Assembly (NCBI GenBank): GCA_002403995.1
Contig: DHIV01000100.1
Location: 1 to 7,919, forward strand
Length of the DNA: 7,919 nt
Source of the DNA: Gallionella sp. UBA4737
GTDB taxonomy: Bacteria > Pseudomonadota > Gammaproteobacteria > Burkholderiales > Gallionellaceae
Direction: 5' to 3'
A program made the translations under genes and the position numbers. A model generated the notes under the pieces. The model was not told the origin of the DNA and ran no database searches. It saw nothing but the letters and a program-made list of their open reading frames with translations. Of the stretch, positions 1 through 5,859 are shown in pieces. How positions within the stretch are numbered: position 1 is the stretch's first letter; each line of letters begins with the position of its first letter.

Positions 1-1
1 C

Positions 2-694
2 GATCCAAAGCGCAAGGTGATCGCATGGGACGCTGCCGCAAAAAAATGGGCCGGCTCGGATATTCCCGACATCAGGCCCGACGCAGCGCCCGAGGAAGGC
101 GTCAATCCGTTCATCATGAACCCGGAAGGCGTGGCGCGTTTCTTTGCGATCGACAAGATGGCGGAAGGTCCGTTCCCGGAACACTACGAACCGATGGAAT
201 CTCCGATCGCCAACAATCCCATGCACCCGGACAATCCGCTGGCGCGGTCCAATCCTGCGGCGCGGGTATTCAAGGGCGATTGGGAGACGTTTGGCAAGGC
301 GGACAAGTTCCCGTATGTGGCGACCACCTACCGGCTCACCGAGCACTTCCACTTCTGGACCAAACATGCGAAGTTGAATGCGATCATGCAGCCGGAACAG
401 TTCGTGGAGATCGGCGAAGAGCTGGCCAAGGCGAAAGGCATCAAGGCCGGCGATCACGTGCGGGTGAAATCCAATCGCGGATTCATCATCGCTGCGGCGG
501 TCGTCACCAAGCGCCTGAAAATGCTCACCGTGGCAGGCCAGCCGGTGCACACGGTGGGCATTCCGATCCACTGGGGCTTTTTGGGTCTGGCCAAGAACGG
601 CTACATCACCAACACCCTGACCCCGTTCGTGGGCGACGCTAACACTCAGACGCCTGAGTTCAAATCGTTCCTCGTGGACGTCGAGAAAGTATAG
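2..694 (+). CDS. fdnG: Formate dehydrogenase (FDH-N/FDH-O type) alpha subunit, C-terminal part
   Basis: This is the end of the large molybdopterin-guanine-dinucleotide (bis-MGD) subunit that oxidises formate to CO2 in the periplasm. The frame is open from base 2 and continues upstream, so the GTG at 17 is not the start. About 230 of the roughly 1015 residues usual for the family are present. The visible part is the C-terminal dinucleotide-binding domain. Strings such as PFPEHYEP, TYRLTEHFHFW (326-358), QPEQFVEI, VGIPIHWGF and NTLTPFVGDAN agree closely with my memory of E. coli FdnG/FdoG. The Tat signal, the [4Fe-4S] motif and the selenocysteine or cysteine position near residue 196 lie outside the window. 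The TAG stop overlaps the SD sequence of fdxH, which fits translation as one operon. The choice between the names fdnG and fdoG cannot be made from the sequence. The family call is very secure. Confidence 0.96.
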   Translation, partial: DPKRKVIAWDAAAKKWAGSDIPDIRPDAAPEEGVNPFIMNPEGVARFFAIDKMAEGPFPEHYEPMESPIANNPMHPDNPLARSNPAARVFKGDWETFGKADKFPYVATTYRLTEHFHFWTKHAKLNAIMQPEQFVEIGEELAKAKGIKAGDHVRVKSNRGFIIAAAVVTKRLKMLTVAGQPVHTVGIPIHWGFLGLAKNGYITNTLTPFVGDANTQTPEFKSFLVDVEKV

Positions 695-698
695 GAGG
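693..698 (+). promoter_or_regulatory. Ribosome binding site of fdxH
   Basis: A full AGGAGG lies 5 nt before the ATG at 704 and shares two bases with the TAG stop of fdnG. It fixes the fdxH start and lets ribosomes ending fdnG reinitiate at once. Confidence 0.85.
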
Positions 699-703
699 CG
701 ATC

Positions 704-1588
704 ATGGCACTGCAATCGTTAGACATCAAAGCACGTTCCGCCACGACCACGCCTTCTCCCAGCGCACGGGAGACGATGGAGGTAGCGAAACTCATCGATA
801 TCTCCAAATGCATAGGCTGCAAGGCATGCCAGGTAGCCTGCATGGAATGGAATGATCTGCGCGACGAGGTCGGCACGAATGTCGGCGTGTACGACAACCC
901 GCCCAATCTCACCGCCGAGTCATGGACAGTGATGCGCTATTCCGAAGTGGAACTGGAGGCGAACAAGCTGGAGTGGCTGATCCGCAAGGACGGCTGCATG
1001 CACTGCTCCGATCCGGGTTGCCTCAAGGCTTGTCCGGCGCCCGGCGCGATCGTGCAATACAGCAACGGCATCGTCGATTTTCACCAGGAACATTGCATCG
1101 GTTGCGGCTACTGCATCACCGGCTGCCCGTTCGATATCCCGCGCATCTCGAAGAAGGACAGCAAGGCGTACAAGTGCACGCTGTGCTCCGACCGCGTGGC
1201 GGTGGGGATGGAGCCGGCCTGCGTGAAGACCTGCCCCACCGGCGCGATCGTGTTCGGCACCAAGGATGACATGATCCTGCATGCCGAGGGGCGCGTCACC
1301 GACCTCAAGAGCCGCGGCTACGCGAATGCTGGGTTGTACGACCCGCAGGGGGTGGGCGGCACGCACGTGATGTATGTGCTGCAGCATGCCGACCAGCCCG
1401 AGATATACAACAACCTGCCGAAGAACCCCACGATCAGCCCGCTGGTCGGCCTTTGGAAGGGCATCACCAAACCGCTGACCTCCTTTGCGCTCGGCATGCT
1501 CGCCGTCGGCACCTTGTTCCACTACGTCATGAAGGGCCCCAATGAGGTCTCGAAAGACATCGAGAAGGAGTTCGAAAATGAATCGTAA
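704..1588 (+). CDS. fdxH: Formate dehydrogenase beta subunit, four [4Fe-4S] clusters
   Basis: This is the electron-transfer subunit that links the bis-MGD alpha subunit to the membrane cytochrome b. It has 294 residues, the same as E. coli FdnH. Sixteen cysteines form four ferredoxin-type sets: C36/39/42/46, C98/101/106/110, C131/134/137/141, and C158/161/173/177. Ligands from these sets are shared between paired clusters, as in the family. One hydrophobic helix at about 256-275 (LTSFALGMLAVGTLFHYV) is the expected C-terminal membrane anchor, with the cluster domain in the periplasm. There is no signal peptide of its own; in this family the subunit is exported with the Tat-targeted alpha subunit. 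The start at 704 is chosen for its AGGAGG and because the E. coli protein has a similar N-terminal extension before the first cluster. The end overlaps fdnI by 11 nt. No key residue is missing. Confidence 0.97.
   Translation: MALQSLDIKARSATTTPSPSARETMEVAKLIDISKCIGCKACQVACMEWNDLRDEVGTNVGVYDNPPNLTAESWTVMRYSEVELEANKLEWLIRKDGCMHCSDPGCLKACPAPGAIVQYSNGIVDFHQEHCIGCGYCITGCPFDIPRISKKDSKAYKCTLCSDRVAVGMEPACVKTCPTGAIVFGTKDDMILHAEGRVTDLKSRGYANAGLYDPQGVGGTHVMYVLQHADQPEIYNNLPKNPTISPLVGLWKGITKPLTSFALGMLAVGTLFHYVMKGPNEVSKDIEKEFENES
1565..1570 (+). promoter_or_regulatory. Ribosome binding site of fdnI, inside fdxH
   Basis: AAGGAG lies 7 nt before the ATG at 1578, inside the last codons of fdxH. It decides the fdnI start: the open frame extends back to 1542, but those extra codons have no comparable SD and no family similarity. 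Confidence 0.8.
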
Positions 1589-2210
1589 TCCCAAAGACCT
1601 GGTCCGCTATACGTCTTCCGAGCGCGCCAATCACTGGGCCGTCGGGATGAGCTTCATCCTGCTGGCGCTGTCCGGTCTGGCCTTGTTCCATCCGGCGTTC
1701 TACCCGCTCAGCATAGTGTTGGGCGGCGGAGTGTGGACGCGCATCCTCCATCCCTTCATCGGGGTGCTGATGGCGCTGCTTTTTGTCGTGATGTTTTTCC
1801 GTTTCTGGAAGCTGAACATCATCACTCAGAACGACAAGGAATGGCTGAGCCGCGTCAATGAACTGGTGGATGGCGATGACCGCAACATGCCACCAGCGGG
1901 CAAGTACAACGGCGGCCAGAAGCTGTTGTTCTGGTTGCTGTCAGCGTGCATGGTGCTGCTATTGTTGTCCGGCATCGTGATCTGGCGCGCCTATTTCTCT
2001 GCGCTATTCCCGATCGGCCTGATCCGCCTGTCATCGGTCGTGCATGCCGCCGCGGCGGCGCTGATGATCGGACTGATCATCGTCCATGTCTATGCCGCGA
2101 TCTGGACCAAGGGCACGATACGCGCGATGCTGTATGGCACGGTCAGCCGCGCCTGGGCGAAGCAGCACCATCCGGCGTGGTTCAGGCAGATGACCGGCGG
2201 AGGGAAATGA
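1578..2210 (+). CDS. fdnI: Formate dehydrogenase gamma subunit, cytochrome b556
   Basis: This is the integral membrane diheme cytochrome b that takes electrons from the beta subunit and reduces quinone. It has 210 residues, against about 211-217 in the E. coli FdoI/FdnI proteins. Four membrane segments can be seen at roughly 21-38, 56-75, 114-136 and 150-176. Histidines H19 (SERANHW), H58 (RILHPF), H156 (SSVVHA) and H170 (LIIVHVYA) fall one residue after the four heme ligands known for E. coli FdnI (18, 57, 155, 169). Both hemes should therefore be bound. The soluble loop at about 80-112 contains the family-typical NMPPAGKYNGGQK. The start at 1578 overlaps fdxH by 11 nt, and the TGA overlaps the fdhE ATG, so the three genes are translationally coupled. 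The gene could equally be named fdoI. Confidence 0.95.
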   Translation: MNRNPKDLVRYTSSERANHWAVGMSFILLALSGLALFHPAFYPLSIVLGGGVWTRILHPFIGVLMALLFVVMFFRFWKLNIITQNDKEWLSRVNELVDGDDRNMPPAGKYNGGQKLLFWLLSACMVLLLLSGIVIWRAYFSALFPIGLIRLSSVVHAAAAALMIGLIIVHVYAAIWTKGTIRAMLYGTVSRAWAKQHHPAWFRQMTGGGK

Positions 2211-3130
2211 GTTCCGCAACACGCATCATCGAACCGGGGCAGCTCGAAGCCCCGGCCGGACAGATACCTTTTCTGTGCTTGGCCGAACAAGATGTTTTCA
2301 AGCAACGTGCCGAGCGGTTACTGCAACTTTCCGAACAGCATTCCTTCGGCGCTTACCTGAATTTCCTCGCGACACTGGCGCAGGCACAGCATGAAGTGCT
2401 GACGCATTTCGCTACGGTGCCTTTGCCCTCAGCCGAACAGCAGGCATTGTGCCGCGAACATGGCATGCCGATGCTCGGCGCGCAAGCGTGGCACAGGGAC
2501 GCGGCTTGGCGGGATGGACTGAAAGCGATCCTGCATCACATGAAAGCTGCACCCCTGCCCGCACCCGCAAGCGCGGCCATAGCCCGCTTGATGAAGCTCA
2601 GCGAGGCCGAGCTGGAGGAGATCGCGAGCAAGTTGCTGGCGGGTGACCTGGCCACGGTCGGCGCGCAGGACATGCCGTTTGTCGCCGCTGCCTTGCAGGT
2701 GTATTGGACACACATGGCCAGAGAATTGGGAGAGCACGCCATCGGCAAGCTGGAACAGGGCGGGCTGTGTCCGGTGTGCGGCTCCCATCCGGTCGCCGGC
2801 ATCGTGCGCATCGGCGGAGTTCAGCAGGGGCTGCGTTATCTTTCCTGCTCGCTGTGCGCCACGGAGTGGCACATGGTGCGCATCAAGTGCAGCAGTTGCG
2901 AATCCACCCGCGGCATCAACTATTATGTTTTGGAAGGATCGAATGGCGCCATCAAGGCGGAGAGTTGCGACGCGTGCAATTCCTACCTGAAGTTGTTGTA
3001 CATGGAAAAGGACAATCAGGTGGAAGCCATGGCCGACGACCTGGCCAGCCTGGCGCTGGATGTGTTGATGGACGAGACCGGCAAGGCGCGCGGCGGCCCC
3101 AATCTTTTTTTTCATCCGGGCAGCGTTTAA
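2207..3130 (+). CDS. fdhE: Formate dehydrogenase maturation protein FdhE
   Basis: This is a cytoplasmic accessory protein needed for active respiratory formate dehydrogenases. In E. coli it binds the catalytic subunit and iron. It has 307 residues, against about 309 in E. coli. The N-terminal half is mainly helical. The C-terminal half has four CxxC pairs, C188/C191 (CPVC), C214/C217 (CSLC), C228/C231 (CSSC) and C254/C257 (CDAC), which is the rubredoxin-like metal-binding pattern of the family. Other family signs are the string CATEWHMVRIKC and the ending NLFFHPG. The start is the ATG of an ATGA overlap with fdnI, with GGAGGG very close in front. The frame is open further upstream (from 1946), but that part lies inside fdnI and is not family sequence. 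A run of eight T (3105-3112) encodes LFF near the C-terminus. Its place after the structural genes matches E. coli fdoGHI-fdhE. Confidence 0.94.
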   Translation: MSSATRIIEPGQLEAPAGQIPFLCLAEQDVFKQRAERLLQLSEQHSFGAYLNFLATLAQAQHEVLTHFATVPLPSAEQQALCREHGMPMLGAQAWHRDAAWRDGLKAILHHMKAAPLPAPASAAIARLMKLSEAELEEIASKLLAGDLATVGAQDMPFVAAALQVYWTHMARELGEHAIGKLEQGGLCPVCGSHPVAGIVRIGGVQQGLRYLSCSLCATEWHMVRIKCSSCESTRGINYYVLEGSNGAIKAESCDACNSYLKLLYMEKDNQVEAMADDLASLALDVLMDETGKARGGPNLFFHPGSV

Positions 3131-3137
3131 CAAGCCG

Positions 3138-3166
3138 TTTCCGTTCGTTCCTCCAATAGATATAAA
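3138..3166 (+). promoter_or_regulatory. Possible sigma70-like promoter for the permease gene
   Basis: TATAAA (3161-3166, five of six consensus bases) lies 17 bp after TTTCCG (3138-3143, three of six). Transcription would start near 3173 and give a leader of about 45 nt. The -35 box is weak, so read-through from the fdh operon is an equal alternative. I see no intrinsic terminator between fdhE and the permease gene. Confidence 0.35.
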
Positions 3167-3195
3167 ATCAAGTCCGGGCCATAATGACCACAGCG

Positions 3196-3211
3196 TCCTT
3201 TGAGGGAAGGA
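3196..3211 (+). promoter_or_regulatory. Ribosome binding site of the permease gene, within a small hairpin
   Basis: AAGGA (3207-3211) lies 6 nt before the ATG at 3218 and supports that start over the ATG at 3230. It is the right arm of a five-pair inverted repeat with TCCTT (3196-3200) and a six-base loop. Folding in the mRNA would partly hide the SD. The SD is secure; the regulatory role is only a possibility. Confidence 0.45.
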
Positions 3212-3217
3212 TAGTCC

Positions 3218-4273
3218 ATGCAAAACCGTATGAACAAAAAACTCCTGTCTCCATTTGCCGGTGTGATGATTTTTGTCCTCGTGGCCGTTGCCGGATTCGC
3301 CTATGTTAAATGGGTACCCTATTATGCCAAGGCGTTCATCGCCCAGAGCCATCACGCCATAGGCGATTCGATTCTTTCGGGTAAGGCTGCTTCTGCGCCG
3401 CCCGTATCATTGAGCGCGGCAGTGGACTACGCCATGGCCTATGGCAAGGCGATTTGGCAGGCGCTTGTCCTGGGTCTCGTTCTGGGTTCCGGCATCAAGG
3501 TTCTTCTGCCGGCTCAGTGGATAAGCGCGGTGCTTGGCCGCCTGGGTTTCAGGAGCGTCGCCTTGGGCAGCCTGTTCGCGATACCCTGCATGATGTGCAC
3601 CTGTTGTGCCGCACCCGTGGCCGTTGGCATGCGGCAAAGCCGCGCATCGGTCGGCAGCGTGGTGTCGTGGTGGATGTCGAACCCGGTGCTGAATCCTGCG
3701 ACGCTGGTGTTCATGGGGTTCGTGCTGGGATGGGGTTGGGCCCTGTTCAGGGTTGTGTTAGGCATTGCAATGGTACTTGGAGTTACCCATCTAGCTGAGC
3801 GATATGGCGGCCAGCATGAAGCTGTTTCGCTCGAACAACGTGTAACGCCTGAGGCTGAGGTTCCAAAAGACAACCTTCTGATACGCTGGGGCCGGGAGTT
3901 CGTGACCCTCGCGATCAGACTCGTGCCCGAGTATCTCGTTCTCGTTCTTCTGCTTGGTGCTGCCAGGGTCTGGCTTTTTCCGGTGCTTGGTGCACATGAT
4001 GGAATATTCTGGATCGTCGCGATGGCACTCGCTGGTACTCTGTTCGTGATCCCCACCGCAGGCGAAGTGCCCATCGTGCAGGCGATGTTTGCATTGGGCA
4101 TGGGCGCGGGCCCTGCAGGAGCACTCATCATGACACTTCCTGCTGCCAGCCTGCCATCGCTGGCCATGCTCGGCCGCGTTTTCAGCATGCGAACCCGTCT
4201 CGTGATCGCGGCCGGCGTTGCGCTTTCAGGAATTGTTGCCGGGCTGATCGCGATGATCGTTTTTAACTCGTAA
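3218..4273 (+). CDS. yraQ: YraQ-type permease (UPF0718 / ArsP_1, DUF318 family)
   Basis: This is an inner-membrane protein of 351 residues, close to E. coli YraQ (about 346). Hydrophobic segments are seen near 13-33, 78-98, 113-135, 160-190, 228-254, 262-281, 286-306 and 328-349. A soluble stretch at about 192-226 separates the two halves. Family signatures are CMMCTCC followed by AAPVAVGMR (124-139), SNPVLNPATLVFMGFVLGWG (154-173), LGAARVWLFP, PTAGEVPIVQ (279-288) and PAASLPS (309-315). The only cysteines in the protein are the four in that cluster: 124, 127, 129 and 130. Characterised relatives include ArsP, an exporter of trivalent organoarsenicals that uses cysteines; YraQ itself has no firm substrate. 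The gene follows fdhE by 87 bp and precedes selA by 182 bp on the same strand. Family membership is secure, the substrate is unknown, and a link to selenium is inference from position only. Confidence 0.9.
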   Translation: MQNRMNKKLLSPFAGVMIFVLVAVAGFAYVKWVPYYAKAFIAQSHHAIGDSILSGKAASAPPVSLSAAVDYAMAYGKAIWQALVLGLVLGSGIKVLLPAQWISAVLGRLGFRSVALGSLFAIPCMMCTCCAAPVAVGMRQSRASVGSVVSWWMSNPVLNPATLVFMGFVLGWGWALFRVVLGIAMVLGVTHLAERYGGQHEAVSLEQRVTPEAEVPKDNLLIRWGREFVTLAIRLVPEYLVLVLLLGAARVWLFPVLGAHDGIFWIVAMALAGTLFVIPTAGEVPIVQAMFALGMGAGPAGALIMTLPAASLPSLAMLGRVFSMRTRLVIAAGVALSGIVAGLIAMIVFNS

Positions 4274-4283
4274 GATCCCACAG

Positions 4284-4347
4284 GCCAGTCAACGCAACCC
4301 CGTGCCATGTTGATGTGTGCTCAATCGCATGAGTACACTTGGCTGGC
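4284..4347 (+). other. Nested stem-loop between the permease gene and selA
   Basis: The 182 bp from 4274 to 4455 hold no gene. At their 5' end two inverted repeats nest. GCCAGTCAA (4284-4292) pairs with TTGGCTGGC (4339-4347), with one G-U wobble as RNA. GTGTGCTCA (4315-4323) pairs with TGAGTACAC (4330-4338), also with one G-U wobble and a six-base loop. The right arms touch, so the helices could stack. No T run follows, so it is not a standard intrinsic terminator. A weaker repeat, ATGCG/CGCAT (4359-4363/4386-4390), follows. It may be an RNA processing or leader structure of read-through mRNA, or chance. Confidence 0.35.
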
Positions 4348-4391
4348 TTGAACAAGCAATGCGGGTCATGCATCAGGGTGGTATGCGCATC

Positions 4392-4417
4392 GGTTGCCGG
4401 GATTCTGCCCAGCATTC
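4392..4417 (+). promoter_or_regulatory. Imperfect hairpin ahead of selA, possibly SECIS-like
   Basis: A hairpin with GGG/CCC (4399-4401/4408-4410) around the loop ATTCTG extends outwards through GC/GC, T-A and G-C pairs, with two mismatches and one wobble. Its left side reads ATCGGTTGC (4389-4397), which matches my memory of the left side of the E. coli fdhF SECIS. The loop does not carry the exposed GU in the usual GGUCU setting. In E. coli a SECIS-like element in the selAB leader lets SelB repress its own mRNA, which is why this is noted. The same bases overlap a promoter candidate, so both roles cannot apply to a transcript starting there. Confidence 0.18.
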
Positions 4418-4422
4418 ATAAT
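4394..4422 (+). promoter_or_regulatory. Probable sigma70-like promoter of selAB
   Basis: TTGCCG (4394-4399, four of six consensus bases) and CATAAT (4417-4422, five of six) are separated by an ideal 17 bp. Transcription would start near 4429, about 27 nt before the TTG of selA. A five-pair repeat GCCCG/CGGGC (4426-4430/4445-4449) would then form at the 5' end of the mRNA just ahead of the start codon. Confidence 0.5.
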
Positions 4423-4455
4423 TGAGCCCGACTCCGTTTCTAACCGGGCCCCTTC

Positions 4456-5859
4456 TTGAGCAATCAATCTCCTTTTCCTTCCGTGGATCGCGTTCTCAAT
4501 TTGTCTGCGATGCAGCCGGTGATCGCCCGCTTCGGGCGGACGCGCACAGTCGCAACGGTGCGCACCGTGCTGGATGAGGCGCGTGCGGTTTGGCGCAACG
4601 GTGCATCGGGGGCTTTGCTGAGCGAGGAAGATGCGGTAGCGCGTTGCACCGATCTTCTGGAGTCCGGCGAACAGCCTTCGTTGCGGCCGGTGTTCAATCT
4701 CACCGGCACGGTGCTGCACACCAATCTGGGCCGCGCCTTATTCCCCGCGGAAGCTGTGCAGGCGGTGATGGATGTGCTGACGCGTCCTTGCAACCTGGAA
4801 TTCGATCTCGACAGCGGCCAGCGCGGCGACCGCGATACGCACGTGGAAAAATTGCTGTGCCAGCTCATCGGTGCCGAAGCCGCTACCGTGGTCAACAACA
4901 ATGCGGCGGCAGTTTTTCTTTCGCTCAATACGCTTGCCGCGCGCAAGGAAGTGATCGTGTCGCGCGGCGAGCTGGTCGAGATCGGCGGCGCATTCCGCGT
5001 GCCCGACATCATGGCCCGCGCAGGCTGCCGCCTGATCGAGGTGGGCACGACCAACCGCACCCACCTGCGGGATTTCGAGGCGGCCATTACGCCCAAGACC
5101 GCCCTGCTGCTCAAGGTGCACGCCAGCAACTATGCGATAGTCGGCTTCACCGCAGCGGTTGCGGAAGCGGAGTTGGCACAGCTTGCCCATCAGCACAACC
5201 TTCCATTCATGATCGACTTGGGAAGCGGCACACTGGTAGATTTGACCAAGTGGGGCTTGCCTGCCGAGCCGACACCCCAGCAAGCGCTGGCTGCCGGCGT
5301 CGATCTCGTCACGTTCAGCGGCGACAAACTCCTCGGCGGCCCGCAGGCGGGCATCATCGCCGGGCGGCGCGAACTGATCACGAAGATCAAGAAGAATCCG
5401 CTGAAGCGCGCCTTGCGTCTGGACAAGATGACGATCGCGGCGCTCGAAGCCATCCTGCAACTTTATCGAAATCCCGATCGCCTGGCCGAACGCCTGCCCA
5501 CGCTCCGTCTGCTGACACGATCTGTGGATGACATCAAGGCGGTTGCTGCACGCGTGTTGCAACCGCTGCAGGACAAGCTTGCAGATCGATACAGCGTTGC
5601 ACTGCGCACTTGCTCCAGCCAGATCGGCAGCGGCTCGCTGCCGGTGGAACGTCTGGCCAGCCATGGCATCGCCATTTGTCCCGTAAAAAAAGGACGCGGT
5701 GAGGGAACGGCTTTGGAGAAACTCGCCGCCGCATTCCGTGCCCTGCCTGTGCCGGTGATAGGACGCATCGAGGAAGGCGCGCTGGTGCTGGACATGCGCT
5801 GCCTGGAAGACGAGGCCGGGTTCATCTCTCAACTTGCTGAATTGAACGACGCACCGTGA
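4456..5859 (+). CDS. selA: L-seryl-tRNA(Sec) selenium transferase (selenocysteine synthase)
   Basis: This PLP enzyme converts seryl-tRNA(Sec) to selenocysteyl-tRNA(Sec) using selenophosphate, in the cytoplasm. It has 467 residues, against 463 in E. coli. Clear family motifs are RPVFNLTGTVLHTNLGRAL (77-95), VNNNAAAV (146-153), SRGELVEIGGAF (169-180), VGTTNRTH, SGDKLLGGPQAG with the PLP lysine K291, QIGSGSLPVERL and the terminal DMRCLEDE. The start is uncertain. An in-frame TAA at 4441 limits it, and TTG at 4456 is the first start-type codon after that stop. It is preferred because the PSVDRVLN stretch after it aligns with the E. coli N-terminus (LPAIDRLL). No SD sequence precedes it. GTG at 4483 would cut into the conserved region. 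The stop overlaps the selB GTG. Low-efficiency initiation would suit an enzyme needed in small amounts. SelD, which supplies selenophosphate, is not in the window. Confidence 0.96.
   Translation: MSNQSPFPSVDRVLNLSAMQPVIARFGRTRTVATVRTVLDEARAVWRNGASGALLSEEDAVARCTDLLESGEQPSLRPVFNLTGTVLHTNLGRALFPAEAVQAVMDVLTRPCNLEFDLDSGQRGDRDTHVEKLLCQLIGAEAATVVNNNAAAVFLSLNTLAARKEVIVSRGELVEIGGAFRVPDIMARAGCRLIEVGTTNRTHLRDFEAAITPKTALLLKVHASNYAIVGFTAAVAEAELAQLAHQHNLPFMIDLGSGTLVDLTKWGLPAEPTPQQALAAGVDLVTFSGDKLLGGPQAGIIAGRRELITKIKKNPLKRALRLDKMTIAALEAILQLYRNPDRLAERLPTLRLLTRSVDDIKAVAARVLQPLQDKLADRYSVALRTCSSQIGSGSLPVERLASHGIAICPVKKGRGEGTALEKLAAAFRALPVPVIGRIEEGALVLDMRCLEDEAGFISQLAELNDAP

Noticed and set aside
17..19. GTG as a start codon of the first gene
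   Set aside because: The frame is already open from base 2, and the protein matches only the C-terminal quarter of FdnG, so this is an internal valine codon.
2..694. In-frame UGA or SECIS of the formate dehydrogenase
   Set aside because: The selenocysteine site of this family is near residue 196 of the alpha subunit, well upstream of the visible C-terminal part. No in-frame TGA occurs in the visible part.
1542..1577. Longer N-terminus for fdnI starting at 1542
   Set aside because: It adds a basic stretch not found in the family and lacks an SD, whereas ATG 1578 has AAGGAG at 7 nt and gives heme histidines in register with E. coli.
1946..2206. Longer N-terminus for fdhE
   Set aside because: It would lie inside fdnI in another frame and reads like out-of-frame translation. 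ATG 2207 gives the normal family length.
3080..3115. Intrinsic terminator at the end of fdhE (GC-rich stretch followed by eight T)
   Set aside because: I could not draw a convincing stem in the GC-rich bases directly before the T run, and the run is inside the coding frame with a family-like C-terminus after it.
4738..5832. Long open frame on the - strand across selA (and similar ones at 2429-3355, 6246-7196 and 920-1594)
   Set aside because: Each lies fully or mostly opposite a gene with clear family motifs. The predicted proteins show no recognisable domain, and long antisense frames are expected in GC-rich coding DNA.
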